From positions 1-64,000 of the forward strand of contig JABJIU010000012.1 in the NCBI GenBank assembly GCA_018661145.1: 64,000 nucleotides of DNA, read 5' to 3'. Position 1 is the first letter of the stretch. Every line of letters begins with the position of its first letter. The translations under genes were made by a program, and so were the position numbers. The notes under the pieces were generated by a model that was given only the letters and a program-made list of their open reading frames with translations, did no database searches and was not told where the DNA came from. The stretch is from Pseudomonadota bacterium (GTDB lineage: Bacteria; Pseudomonadota; Gammaproteobacteria; Arenicellales; UBA868). Below, one piece after another: positions 9,401-20,000 of this stretch.

Positions 9401-12400
9401 GTCGAGGCGCACGGCACCGGTACGCCGCTCGGAGATCCAATCGAAGTAGAGGCGCTGGCTGCTGTTTTTGGTCCGCACCAAGCGGATCGCGAGCGCGCCG
9501 TTCTGGGGTCCGTCAAGACCAATATTGGGCATCTCGAAGCCGCGGCCGGTATCGCAGGTCTGATAAAAGTTGTTCTGGCCCTGAAAAATGGTCAGATCCC
9601 AGCGCACCTCCACCTCAACCAGCCCAATCCCGCCATCGACTGGGAGACCATGCCCTTCGTGGTACCCGACACGGCGACCCGCTGGCCTGCCGATCGTGCC
9701 CGCCGGTTGGCGGGTGTCAGTTCGTTCGGTTTTGTTGGCACGAACGCGCATGTCGTACTCGAAGCTCCGCCGGACGTACCTGCTGCTACCTCCGATGGCG
9801 CTCACCACGGAGGCTCCCACTTGTTGTGCCTTTCGGCACGCACCGAGGAGGGATTGACCGCCCTGACCGCTGGCTACGCCTCGATGCTGGCAGACCCAGC
9901 GGCGCCCAACCTCGGTGAGGTGTGTACCACCGCCGCTGCGGGCCGATCGCACTTCCGCCACAGGGTCGCCCTGATCACGGAATCGGCCGCCGACATGCAG
10001 GCAGGGTTGTCATCGACTATCAGCGGCAACGTCAAGTCGCCTTCTGGCTGTTGGATAAGGCGCGGCGAACAGACCGCAGGCCCTTCGACGCGTGTGGGGT
10101 TCTTATTCACGGGTCAAGGGTCTCAATATCCGGGAATGGCAAGCGGACTCTACGAGAGCGAACCCACATTCAGGCAGGCCCTTGATCAATGTGCGCAAGT
10201 CATGGAACCGCACCTGCCGATATCGCTCTTGTCCGTCCTTCATCCCTCGGATGCGAATGATCTGCGCATCCATCAAACGGAATTCAGCCAGCCGGCGCTG
10301 TTTGCTGTTGAGTGGGCGCTGGCGCAAATGTGGATTGCCTGGGGCTTGACCCCTTCAGCACTCATTGGCCACAGTATTGGTGAATATGTTGCGGCCTGCC
10401 TGGCCGAGGTATTTACCCTTGAGGAAGCTGCTACCTTGGTGGTCGCGCGCGGACGTGCCATGCAAAGCCTGCCGACGGGTGGCGCCATGGTGGCCGTCGC
10501 GGCAACGGAGCCGTTCATATTGGAGGCCATTAGTCGTGGCCACGAGACGGTGGCCATTGCGGCGGTGAATGCTCCATCTCAGTGCGTCATCTCCGGCGAG
10601 GCCACTGCCGTCCGAAGCCTGACGGCAGTGCTTGAGGAAAGCGATATCGCTTGCGAGCCATTGACTGTCTCACATGCGTTTCATTCTCCGTTAATGGAGC
10701 TGGCGCTCGATGAGATTGATCGGGCCTTAGCAAGCGTGAATTTTCAAACGCCGCGTATACCGATTTTTTCGAACCTATTTGGCCGTGAGGCAGCGGCGGG
10801 AGAGATCGACAACGCGGTTTACTGGCGGCGGCAGGTGACAGGCACCGTGCGTTTCGCGGATTGCGTAGCGGCGGCTGGCGAGTGTGGCACCAACACCTTT
10901 GTCGAAGTGGGCCCGCAACCGATACTGACGTCTCTGGCACGCCGGACGCTGGAAGCACGTACTGGCATTTTGGCCCCATCTCTGCGCCAGCGATCCGATG
11001 ATCAGCGCCAGGTTACGGAAGCTCTCGCGACGCTCTACACCGCAGGAGTGGACATCAACTGGAGGGCTGTATGCCAGCATCGAGGACATGCTCGCGCAGC
11101 GTTGCCGGGTTATCCCTTTCAACGCCAGCGATTCTGGAACGAAACACACACCGCACCCATTCGCTCCGATCGAGCGGCACATGCGCAAAAGCTATTCTCT
11201 GATGACGATCACCCGCTGCTAGGCCAGCGGGTGCCGCTAGGCGATGTAAAGCAACACACCTGGACTAAGCGCGTCGATATCGAAACGGTGGACTGGCTCA
11301 TTGACCACCAGATCGATGGCACGGTTGTTTTTCCGGGCATGGGCTTCATCGAGAACGGTCTCGCTGCCGCCAGCGAGGCGCTGGACGAGAAGAGCCTGCA
11401 ACTCTTCGACATCACCTTCGATCGCCCACTCGTGTTGCACGCTCACGAACACTGGGACCTTCAGGCCCAAGTGACCCGTGAGGGTCGGGGCGCGCGGGTG
11501 CATCTTTACAGTCGGGAAGGAGGCTCCGTGGGCGAATGGGCGCACCACTGTTCTATGAACGCCCGCCCCCCTGACACCATAGACCCTGTAATCACCAGCG
11601 AGGACCGCGCGAAGGTCATGGCGCGCTGCAGCACAGCGGTATCCGCCGCCGACTTTTATGAACAGTGGGATAGACGTGGCAATCACTGGGGCCCTGGCTT
11701 TCAGGGCATCGTGGAACTCCGTACCGCGGCGGGTGAGGCCATCGCCCAATTGCAAGCGCCAACAAATATCGCAGCGCAATGCGCTCTTCATCCCGCTCAT
11801 CCGGCCATACTCGACGCCTGTGTTCAAACGTTGGCGGCCACCGTGGGCGAAAGCCGAGCCGGCTCCTTCGTCGGCAAGTCAATCGGAAGCATGCGAGTAC
11901 ACTCGCAGCTCGGAGAAAGCCCCCTGTGGAGCCACGCGGTGCTGTCCAGCGCGCTGACCTCCGGGACCCGCACCATTTCCGGAGACGTATTCGTTACGGA
12001 CCGGGACGAACAGATAGTTATCGAGATGCGCGACGTCCGGTTCGAATTCTTAGACGTCACGAGCCCGGCTGCGCGCATACCAGAACTCTGGACGCATGAT
12101 ACCGAATGGACCAGCGTCGCCGCAGGATCCGACATGGCATTGCCCAGCAGTTGGCTCATAGCTCATTGCGACGAAGACCAGAAAGACGCGGAGCTCGTGC
12201 GAGCGGCCCTCGAAACCATCGACAACAGGGCCCGTCTCGTGTCACTAGGCCCAGTCGAGGACAGCATGCACGGCATCGCCGACCGCCTTCATGCTCTGAT
12301 TCTGGCCGCAAGCAACGTTGTGGAGCGTTCCGCGGATTCACCCGAAAATCTCATGATGCTGACCCGCGACGCCTGGCATCTGCCCGGTGACGCGCCAACG

Positions 12401-15400
12401 GTATCGCCCTTCGGAGCAGCTGTCTGGGGGCTGGGACGTACACTTGCGGCGGAACATCCCGAACTCGCCTTGACCCTGGTGGATCTTGATCCGGCGCACC
12501 GCGAGGCCAATTTCGTCCAACTGGCCGCACATCTTGCCGGCACTGCGGCCGAGAATCAGCTTGCTATACGTGATCAGAACTTACTCGTACCGCGGCTCTC
12601 GCGAAAATCTGTTTCCCATGACGACGAGTTTCAGATACGTGCCGATTCAACCTATCTAATAACGGGCGGGTTCGGTGCGCTGGGTTTACGCGTCGCACGT
12701 TGGCTGGTCGGGCACGGTTGTCGCCACGTGGCACTGCTGGGTCGAACCGCGCTGCCAGCCCGCGGCGGCTGGCACGAATGGGACCCCGCCTCCGACATGG
12801 GTCGGTGCATCGCTGACATTCTCGCCATGGAAGCGCTCGGGGCGCGAGTGCACGCAGTGACACTTGACCTCACTGATACCTTGTCACTGGAATCATGGCT
12901 GGCCCAGCACCGCCGAGAGATGCATCCACCCATTCGAGGGGTCATTCACGCGGCTGGACACATCGAGCAATCGCCATCACTCGAGCTGGACCGAGCAACA
13001 CTGAGGGAACACCTAGCGGCCAAGCTCGGCGGCGCACACACGCTCGACAAACTGTTCGCGGACGATGAGCTTGAGGCTTTTGTGCTCTTTTCTTCTGCCT
13101 CGGTCGTGCTTGGATCACCGGGGCTTGCCGCATACGCCGCCGCGAACAGCGGGCTCGATGCGCTGGCAAGTCTGCGCCGCGCACGAGGCGGGGCTGCCCT
13201 CAGCGTTCAGTGGGGTGCGTGGTCAGGTGGTGGCATGGCCGACGCTGCCATCGTGGCGGCCGGAAGTGCCCGCGCGGTCGACACAATCGAACCTGACGAG
13301 GCCTTGCGTTTGCTCGACACACTCTGGCAAAGCCCCAGCGCGGTAATGGCCGTCCTTCCTATGGACTGGAAATCATGGGAGTCGCGCTACCCATCACTCG
13401 CGAAGACCCCGTATCTGTCGCGGCTAATACGACAGGTCGAGACAAAGACGGACGATGCTTCAATCCGCCGTGAAGTTGCCGCCAGTCCACCTCAAGACCG
13501 CCTTAAAGTGGTCACGCGTTGGCTTGTCAGTCAGGTAGCTCAGGTCCTGCGAGCCGACGAGTCAACCATAGATCCTAATCAGCCCCTTACCGGCCTGGGG
13601 CTGGATTCGCTGATGGCACTTGAGATACGGAGCCGCATCCAGGAAGGACTGAGCGTCTCTGTTCCACTGGTAGAAATGGTTCGCGGGGCAACCATCGAGC
13701 AGATCGTTAGCTTGATTGAACAACGCTCAGAAGAAGCTCTCGTCACGACCAACGTCGCAAGGGTGCCATCGGAGGAAATCGGCGGACGTCCCTGGCCTCT
13801 ATCCCATGGCCAGCAAGCGCAGTGGCTGTTGCACTCGTTAAACCCGGGTAGCGCCTCATATCACGTGGCCTTCTCCGCTCGGGTGACTTCCACAGTAAAC
13901 ATTCCTGCCATGCGCCGCGCCTGGCAGGCGCTTCGACACAAACATGTGATGCTGCGCACGCGTTGGACCCGTAACGAGGACGGGTTGGCGCAGCAGGTTA
14001 ATGACGAGTTCGCGGAGTCCTTCGAAACGGCAAGCGGATATTCGACCCAACTCACCATCGAGTCCGATCTTCTCGCAGCTTACCGTCGGCCGTTCGACCT
14101 GGAGCAGGGCGAAGTTGCACGCCTACATCTTTTCACCCGCAACGAAACTGACCACACGCTCTTGCTCGTGGCCCATCACATAGCCTGTGATGGCTGGTCC
14201 CTGTGGATTCTTCTGGACGAGCTAAAGAGCATGTACGCATCCGAACATGCCGGGCGCCCTGAACCGCTTGAGGCCCCCGAGCAGTCCTACATAGACTTCG
14301 TCAACTGGGAACACTCTTTACTTTCGGGTCCCGAAGGTGACAGGCAGAGGAAATACTGGGGCGAACGTCTCGCTGGCGACTTGTCTGCTGTTGACCTCCC
14401 GGTGGACAGGGATCGTCCCACATTACAAACCGGGCGTGGTGCCTCCCACTCGTTTCATCTACCGGCGACGCTTCGAGAGACGTTAATGGGTCTGGCTGTG
14501 GCGCAAGACGTCACCGTCGTGACTGTGTTTGCGGCAGCCCTCGCAAGTCTGCTGCACCGCTATTCGGGCCAAAGTGATCTGCTGATAGGGATGCCCGCTA
14601 CAGGGCGTACCGAGGGCGCGTTCACCGGGGTCGTGGGCCACTTCGTCAATCAAGTGGTCTTGCGCACCGATCTACATGGTGACCCGGGCTTCCTGACCGT
14701 ACTGGCACGGACCCGTGATGCGGTCTTGGAAGCCATGGACTCGCAGAACCTGCCATTTGTGGACATCGTGAATCACCTTCGACCGGATCGGGCAGCCGGG
14801 CTCTCACCTCTCTTTCAAGTTAATTTCGTCTATCAGCGCGCACAGCAGGCTGGCGAACTTCTGGAGCTCATGAGCTCAACCGATCCCGCACTCTCAGTCG
14901 ACTGGGGAGGACTGCAACTGCGTCCACATACCCTGCGCCAGCAGGAAGGTCAGTTCGACTTAACCGTGGAGGTTATGGACACCGGGACATCCTTGTCAGG
15001 CGTCGTGAAATACAACCCGGATATGTTCGACCCCGAGACCATTACCCGATTCGAATCACACTATATGAATCTATTGACATCGGCAGCGCACACACCCGAG
15101 CTCACTATCAGCCAACTACAGCTTCTTTCGAGCGACGAGTCGGTTTTGGCCCTGTCGCATTGGAGCGGGGGCAAAGAGGAATGGCCCATCACCGATTGTT
15201 TGCACCATGCCTTTGAACGGGTCGCTCACGCCGCGCCGGGTGCCATCGCTCTGCTGCACGACGGCCGGGAACTTACCTACGGCGAATTGAATAGGAAAGC
15301 CAATCAGATTGCAGCCCTTCTCGGACGCGAAGGCGTTGGGCGAGAGAGCATCGTTGCCCTCCTATTCGAGCCGGGCATGACTATGGTCTGCGCCATCCTT

Positions 15401-17065
15401 GGTGTTATGAAAGCCGGAGGCACCTATCTGCCTCTGGACCCAAGCCACCCGGACGAGCGTATCGAATTCATGCTCGATGACTCGGGTGCGAGGATCCTAC
15501 TAACGCAAGGCGGCCTCGCCGACCGCCTTGCCGATCATGGCCGCCTGACCATGGACCTCGAACGAGAAGCCAGCGCGCTTGAAGCAGAACCAGGTCATGA
15601 TCTCGACGTGCCCCTGAGCCCCGCTAACAGCGCGTACTGCATCTATACCTCGGGTACCACTGGGCGGCCCAAGGGTGTACTGGTCGAACACCGTCAGGCC
15701 GCACGGCTCTTCCAAGCTACCAAGCGTCAATTCAGCTTTACCTCAGACGATGTGTGGACGCTGTTTCATTCTTACGCGTTTGACTTCTCCGTTTGGGAAA
15801 TCTGGGGTGCTTTGCTTCATGGTGGACAATTGCTAATTGTGCCCCGAAACGTTGCGCGCGACCCGGACATTTTTCATGCTCAGGTGTGCGAGTACGGTGT
15901 CACCGTACTCAATCAGACGCCCTCCGCATTCCGCGAATTCCAACTTGCGCACGAACGCTCTCCGGAACGAGACAGCTCGGCTCTGCGCCTGCTCATCTTC
16001 GGTGGAGAAGCTTTAGACACCCGCACGTTGCGCGGCTGGAAAAGCGCTGCAAACGGTCTTCCGAGCATCGTGAACATGTACGGTATAACCGAGACGACAG
16101 TTCATGTGACCCAAACAATCGTTGATCCTAGCGGGTCGGAGCAACACTGCGATATCGGTGTTCCGCTCTCCGACATGCAGGTCTACTTACTGGATGCGCA
16201 CATGCAACCCGTACCGGTGGGCATACGCGCCGAGTTGTACGTGGGCGGGGCTGGCGTCGCGCGCGGCTACCTGGGCCAACCCGCCCTGACCGCTGAGCGT
16301 TTCGTGCCCCATCCCTTCTCCATTTCCGCCGGCGCGCGGCTTTACCGTACAGGCGATCTCGGGCGGCACCGCTCCGACGGCAGCATCGAATACCTGGGGC
16401 GTATCGACCGCCAAGTGAAGATACGCGGCTTCCGTATCGAACGAGGTGAAGTGGAAGCCAGACTACGAGTCATGAACGGCGTCCATGATGCAATTGTCTG
16501 CGCACTCAAAGGCGCTGGGGGCGAGGATGCGCTTCACGCTTATGTCACCCTCAGCCCTGGCACCTCGCCCGACACTCTGGAGCTGCGCACGCAACTGCGT
16601 GCAGCTCTGCCAGAGCACATGGTTCCCGCTGTCATTCATACGCTGGAAACGTATCCGCTCACCATCAACGGGAAGATCGATGAGGAGGCCCTTGCGCTGC
16701 TTGGCACTTCCCCAACCGAGGCAATCGAGGCAGTCGTGCCTGCCCTGTCGTCCAACGATAGTGAGGCCGCAGTGGCTGAGGTCTGGCGAGAAATTTTGGG
16801 GGTGGAGAGTATCGGGCGATTCGATAATTTCTTCGATCTGGGGGGCCATTCCCTGCTCGTTCCTCGAGTCCATCGCCTCCTCAAGGATCGTTTTAACAAA
16901 GACATTTCCATGGTCGACATGTTCCGTCATACCACCCTGGCGGACCTCGCCACACATCTTCACGGTGAGGAGAAGTCCCGTGACCCGTTAGCGCTGAGCG
17001 AGGATCGTGCGAAAATGCGCCAGGTGAGGCGCACGGGCCGAACGCACGGAAAGCTCCCTTCGTGA
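6416..17065 (+). CDS. hybrid FAAL-PKS-NRPS: FAAL-ACP-KS-AT-DH-KR-ACP-C-A(Thr)-PCP
   Basis: Initiating enzyme of 3549 residues. Approximate domains: fatty acyl-AMP ligase 10-590; ACP 600-680 (S639); KS 692-1115 (C864, with VEAHGTGT and NIGHLEAAAG); AT 1225-1540 (GHSIGE, S1320, HAFH, so malonyl-CoA); DH 1595-1870 (H1631 in HQIDGTVVFP, LDACVQ aspartate); KR to about 2270 (Y2240); ACP 2350-2425 (S2398); C 2460-2900 (HHIACDG, H2588); A 2915-3420; PCP 3440-3510 (S3479). The A-domain code reads DFWNIGMVHK, the known threonine code. It should load a free fatty acid as the adenylate, extend it once, reduce and dehydrate it (no ER), and acylate Thr. No ATG fits before the FAAL homology; TTG 6416 is the only near start after an in-frame TGA at 6359, with a weak ribosome site. 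Upstream, TATAAC at 6377 is a possible -10 but no -35 was found. The end overlaps the next gene by four bases. Confidence 0.97.
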   Translation: MAFHGFEFPSTLIRLDEVIRWRSATHPTRTAFTFLADGERPTDSLTYARLDQRARAIAGFMGPRTVGMPVLLCYPSGIEFVTAFIACLYAGAIPVPAYAPGNTRHAFRIRAILEDSGAALVLAAGSPVEQIRIWLQGDGGAAGVEVIDTDLVCDDAAAEWRPVAVQPAAPAFLQYTSGSTSTPKGVMVSHSNLLRNGDAIRESIALHPDSLTVSWLPMFHDMGLVLTLVAPLLTGTPLVMMSPAAFVQRPIRWLNAVSSYRATHSASPNFALELVVDRTTPAQRKLLDLSGWETCVNGSEPLRKSTLERFNDAFAASGFSPEAHVPAYGLAEATLFVTCKRLGEPVATRLIRGAALQKNHATKAEPEETGSIDVVCSGGQVLDTVVEIVDPETRLRVSCAQIGEIWVRGPGIATGYWQRPEASEQTFKARLADSGEGPFLRTGDLGFLHEGGLHVTGRIKDMVILRGQNHYPNDIELTVENSHPALKRGNGAAFGVIVDGEEKLVVVQEVDRTSLRGLDVPATLATIRASVVAAHEVDVHDVVLIAPLEAPKTSSGKIQRSRARERYLTDEFKMVGSLRTSLPTPRHPEFGSVPPELPVYNKSQDAIKQWLVARIARLLGVATIEIDINRAFEFFGIDSIVVVQLADELTQWLGRPLPPTLLYNFPDIASLSRHLAGASLENQQPASTAGAHEAIAIVGVGLRFPGADTPQEYWEQLLRGADLVEEVPTTRWADESVSIGDKGSPGQLASASAGFIRGVDEFDAEFFGISPREAVDLDPQQRVLLEVAWTALEDAGIAPSSLAGTDAGVFLGISTRDYAEIISGAGPGSLGPYFGTGTAASAAAGRVSYFLGLQGPSLVVDTACSSSLVAIHLASQSLRNGECEVALAGGVNLLLSSAFSIALSQARMLSPAGRCKTFDESADGYVRGEGCGVIVLKRLGDAIDQGDHIHAILRGTAINHDGRSNGLTAPSASAQERVIRSALQAASVSPREVGYVEAHGTGTPLGDPIEVEALAAVFGPHQADRERAVLGSVKTNIGHLEAAAGIAGLIKVVLALKNGQIPAHLHLNQPNPAIDWETMPFVVPDTATRWPADRARRLAGVSSFGFVGTNAHVVLEAPPDVPAATSDGAHHGGSHLLCLSARTEEGLTALTAGYASMLADPAAPNLGEVCTTAAAGRSHFRHRVALITESAADMQAGLSSTISGNVKSPSGCWIRRGEQTAGPSTRVGFLFTGQGSQYPGMASGLYESEPTFRQALDQCAQVMEPHLPISLLSVLHPSDANDLRIHQTEFSQPALFAVEWALAQMWIAWGLTPSALIGHSIGEYVAACLAEVFTLEEAATLVVARGRAMQSLPTGGAMVAVAATEPFILEAISRGHETVAIAAVNAPSQCVISGEATAVRSLTAVLEESDIACEPLTVSHAFHSPLMELALDEIDRALASVNFQTPRIPIFSNLFGREAAAGEIDNAVYWRRQVTGTVRFADCVAAAGECGTNTFVEVGPQPILTSLARRTLEARTGILAPSLRQRSDDQRQVTEALATLYTAGVDINWRAVCQHRGHARAALPGYPFQRQRFWNETHTAPIRSDRAAHAQKLFSDDDHPLLGQRVPLGDVKQHTWTKRVDIETVDWLIDHQIDGTVVFPGMGFIENGLAAASEALDEKSLQLFDITFDRPLVLHAHEHWDLQAQVTREGRGARVHLYSREGGSVGEWAHHCSMNARPPDTIDPVITSEDRAKVMARCSTAVSAADFYEQWDRRGNHWGPGFQGIVELRTAAGEAIAQLQAPTNIAAQCALHPAHPAILDACVQTLAATVGESRAGSFVGKSIGSMRVHSQLGESPLWSHAVLSSALTSGTRTISGDVFVTDRDEQIVIEMRDVRFEFLDVTSPAARIPELWTHDTEWTSVAAGSDMALPSSWLIAHCDEDQKDAELVRAALETIDNRARLVSLGPVEDSMHGIADRLHALILAASNVVERSADSPENLMMLTRDAWHLPGDAPTVSPFGAAVWGLGRTLAAEHPELALTLVDLDPAHREANFVQLAAHLAGTAAENQLAIRDQNLLVPRLSRKSVSHDDEFQIRADSTYLITGGFGALGLRVARWLVGHGCRHVALLGRTALPARGGWHEWDPASDMGRCIADILAMEALGARVHAVTLDLTDTLSLESWLAQHRREMHPPIRGVIHAAGHIEQSPSLELDRATLREHLAAKLGGAHTLDKLFADDELEAFVLFSSASVVLGSPGLAAYAAANSGLDALASLRRARGGAALSVQWGAWSGGGMADAAIVAAGSARAVDTIEPDEALRLLDTLWQSPSAVMAVLPMDWKSWESRYPSLAKTPYLSRLIRQVETKTDDASIRREVAASPPQDRLKVVTRWLVSQVAQVLRADESTIDPNQPLTGLGLDSLMALEIRSRIQEGLSVSVPLVEMVRGATIEQIVSLIEQRSEEALVTTNVARVPSEEIGGRPWPLSHGQQAQWLLHSLNPGSASYHVAFSARVTSTVNIPAMRRAWQALRHKHVMLRTRWTRNEDGLAQQVNDEFAESFETASGYSTQLTIESDLLAAYRRPFDLEQGEVARLHLFTRNETDHTLLLVAHHIACDGWSLWILLDELKSMYASEHAGRPEPLEAPEQSYIDFVNWEHSLLSGPEGDRQRKYWGERLAGDLSAVDLPVDRDRPTLQTGRGASHSFHLPATLRETLMGLAVAQDVTVVTVFAAALASLLHRYSGQSDLLIGMPATGRTEGAFTGVVGHFVNQVVLRTDLHGDPGFLTVLARTRDAVLEAMDSQNLPFVDIVNHLRPDRAAGLSPLFQVNFVYQRAQQAGELLELMSSTDPALSVDWGGLQLRPHTLRQQEGQFDLTVEVMDTGTSLSGVVKYNPDMFDPETITRFESHYMNLLTSAAHTPELTISQLQLLSSDESVLALSHWSGGKEEWPITDCLHHAFERVAHAAPGAIALLHDGRELTYGELNRKANQIAALLGREGVGRESIVALLFEPGMTMVCAILGVMKAGGTYLPLDPSHPDERIEFMLDDSGARILLTQGGLADRLADHGRLTMDLEREASALEAEPGHDLDVPLSPANSAYCIYTSGTTGRPKGVLVEHRQAARLFQATKRQFSFTSDDVWTLFHSYAFDFSVWEIWGALLHGGQLLIVPRNVARDPDIFHAQVCEYGVTVLNQTPSAFREFQLAHERSPERDSSALRLLIFGGEALDTRTLRGWKSAANGLPSIVNMYGITETTVHVTQTIVDPSGSEQHCDIGVPLSDMQVYLLDAHMQPVPVGIRAELYVGGAGVARGYLGQPALTAERFVPHPFSISAGARLYRTGDLGRHRSDGSIEYLGRIDRQVKIRGFRIERGEVEARLRVMNGVHDAIVCALKGAGGEDALHAYVTLSPGTSPDTLELRTQLRAALPEHMVPAVIHTLETYPLTINGKIDEEALALLGTSPTEAIEAVVPALSSNDSEAAVAEVWREILGVESIGRFDNFFDLGGHSLLVPRVHRLLKDRFNKDISMVDMFRHTTLADLATHLHGEEKSRDPLALSEDRAKMRQVRRTGRTHGKLPS

Positions 17066-20000
17066 CAACAGGCGCACCTAATTCTGCTGAGGACAAAATT
17101 GCTATTGTTGGGATGGCTTGCCAGGCTCCGGGCGCTCCGGATCTGGAAACCTTCTGGCGGAACGTCGTCAATGGCGTCGATTCCATCGAGACGCTGTCTG
17201 ATGACGAGTTGCGCACTGCCGGCGTTCCGGAATCCTTGGTTAAAGACCCGCAGTACGTGCGTTCAGGTGGTTTCGTCGCCAATGCCGATCGGTTCGATGC
17301 CGGTCTGTTTCAGTGCACGCCGCGCGAGGCGGCCATGCTAGACCCACAGCATAGGTTGCTGCTCGAATGCGCATGGCATGCGCTCGAACACGCAGGTCAT
17401 GGGCATCTGGCCACCTCAACGCGAACGGGGGTCTATGCGGGGGTCGCCAATAGCAATTACTACAGCACGCTGGTGCGCCCATCGCTGGACCCGCAGGATT
17501 CATCCGCGGCGTATCAAGCCTTGTTGTCCGGGGAACGCGACTTCGCGACAACCAGGCTGTCTTACTATTTCAACCTGACCGGCCCGAGCCTGGATGTTCA
17601 AACCGCCTGTTCTACATCTCTCGTTGCCGTCCACCTTGCTTGCCAGTCCCTCCTGTCCGGCGAATGTGACATAGCTCTGGCTGGTGGGGCAGCGGTGCGT
17701 ATGCCGCAGCGCATCGGCTATCTCTACGAAGAAGGGATGATCCTCTCCCCGGATGGCCGGTGCCGCCCTTTTGATGCGCGCTCGAACGGAACGACTATCG
17801 GGAATGGTGCCGGCCTCGTTGTACTTCGACGGCTCGAGGACGCTCTGACGGACGGCGATACCGTACACGCCGTGATCCTCGGTTCAGCAGTGAACAACGA
17901 TGGGTCGAGCAAGATCGGATATACGGCTCCAAGCATCGAGGGACAATCTGGCGTGGTGCTCGAAGCGCAACTCGTGGCAGGCGTAACAGCCGAATCGATA
18001 GGGTATGTCGAGGCGCATGGCACCGGCACCAGGCTAGGAGACCCGATTGAGGTTACCGCATTGACAGATGCATTCCGCCGTTCGACGACCGCCCGTGGTT
18101 TCTGCGCGCTAGGTTCGGTCAAAAGCAACATCGGACACCTCGACATCGCCGCTGGCGTGATAGGCCTTATCAAGGCTGCACTGGTGGTATCTCGCGGCAC
18201 GATCCCTCCGATGTTACATTTTAGGGATCCCAACCCCGCCCTCTCGCTAGACTCTACGCCATTTTATGTTCCAGGTGTTGCCCGGACGTGGCCCACGCAT
18301 CCCGTCAGGAGAGCAGGTGTCAGCTCGTTTGGTATCGGTGGCACCAACGCTCATGTCATCCTCGAGGCGCACGAGGACACGCGTCCCCCGGTCAGTCATA
18401 AACCTTTCGACGTGCTTGTCGTATCAGCCGCATCAGCGGCGGCCTGCCGTTCCACTGCCCACGCGTTGGCGGCCGGGCTTGAACTGGAGGACGCGCCAGC
18501 GTTGCCGAACGTTGCCTATACGCTCGCCGTCGGCCGCCGTTGGCTCGCGTATCGGCAGGCGGTCGCCTGTACCAGTCGCGCTGACGCTATTGAGCAATTG
18601 CGGGCGGCGTTCGAACCGGACGTAGCCGTCGATAACCTCGAAGTTGTGTGGGTTTTTCTTGATGATGCCGGCTCATACGCTGGTATGGGGCAGGATCTTG
18701 CCAAAGTAGAACCCGCGTATCGCACAGCCCAAACTGACGCATCTCTCGCTTTCTCGGCTTTTCCTCATGCGAGGCCAGAGGACATGGCGCTGTTCACCCT
18801 GCAGTATGGATTGACTGCTCTTTGGCGCGAATGGGGCGTGCAGCCCGTTACCATTCTGGGCCTCGGCACAGGTGAATACGCCGCAGGCGTGGCCGCTGGC
18901 GTGTTGACGCTTGACGACGCAGTGCGCTTGATCAGCGCCCGCGGCGATGCTGAGCGGTTTCAGGCTGAACTCTCCTGCACCAGACCATCGCAGAGCAAGG
19001 TGAACTGGCTATCGGCCCAGAACGGGCAATACACGCAAGGGCTTGCAGCTCGTGGCATCGAAGAGTGGCTGAGCCACCTCGAAGGGCGTTCGCATGCCCG
19101 AGTTGCACTTCGTGCACTTCTCGATGGCTCGGCTAAAGCGGTCGTCCAGATCGGTCCCGGAGATGCTATCACCGAATTTTCTCGAGGGTACGCTCCACCC
19201 TCAACAGTCATCGTAGGTTCGTGCCCTGGCAAGGCGAAGAATGAAAACTCCAGTATGGCCGATTCGGTCGCTGCGCTCTGGAAGGCCGGCGTTGACATCG
19301 ATTGGGAAGGCTTCCACCGGCAGCGCGGCGGGCGGCGAGTGCCTTTGCCCCTCTACCCTTTCGACCGGGCCCGGCACTGGTTCGATACACCAACATCAGA
19401 TACGAGCGCTTCGCCGCGCCCGGTCATCGCACCCGGGGTCAAGATCTACGCCCCCACATGGATGCGGATGCAGGGTCTTCCCAAGGACAATGGAATGAAC
19501 GGGCAGGATCAGCACTGGTTACTCGTGGGCGACCTCCATGGTCTTGCGTCCAAACTAGACGAAAGACTGCGCCGGAGAGGTTCGTCCGTCGTGAGATCGC
19601 GTCTGGATTCAGGGGACCTCGAAGCCGTTCTCTCCATCAATCGTGCACACCGCGTGGTCTATTTAGACGCGAACTACGATGGTATCGTTCGGCTGGGGCA
19701 GTTGCTCATATCCACGGGCATCGCTTCGAAGCACACGTCAAGCCTGATCGCCGTGACTGAATCCCTCCACCTGGTCAGCGGTGTCGAGGCAAGCGACCCG
19801 AGGCGGTCTCTGGCGTTGGGGCCCCTACTCGTCCTGCCCCAAGAACATCCGGAAATCCACTGCCGTAACATCGACATTGCTGGTAATCGGAGGGAGGACC
19901 TCGCCGCTCGTCTCTGCGACGAATGCGTCGTTGACGATGCGCCAGGGATCCTCGCTATCAGAGACACTCACCGCTGGCGCATGAGCGCGGAGCCTGTCGA

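Noticed and set aside
9314-9961. Long antisense frame within the KS region
   Set aside because: Shadow of the strongly coding plus strand of a GC-rich gene; no family motif.
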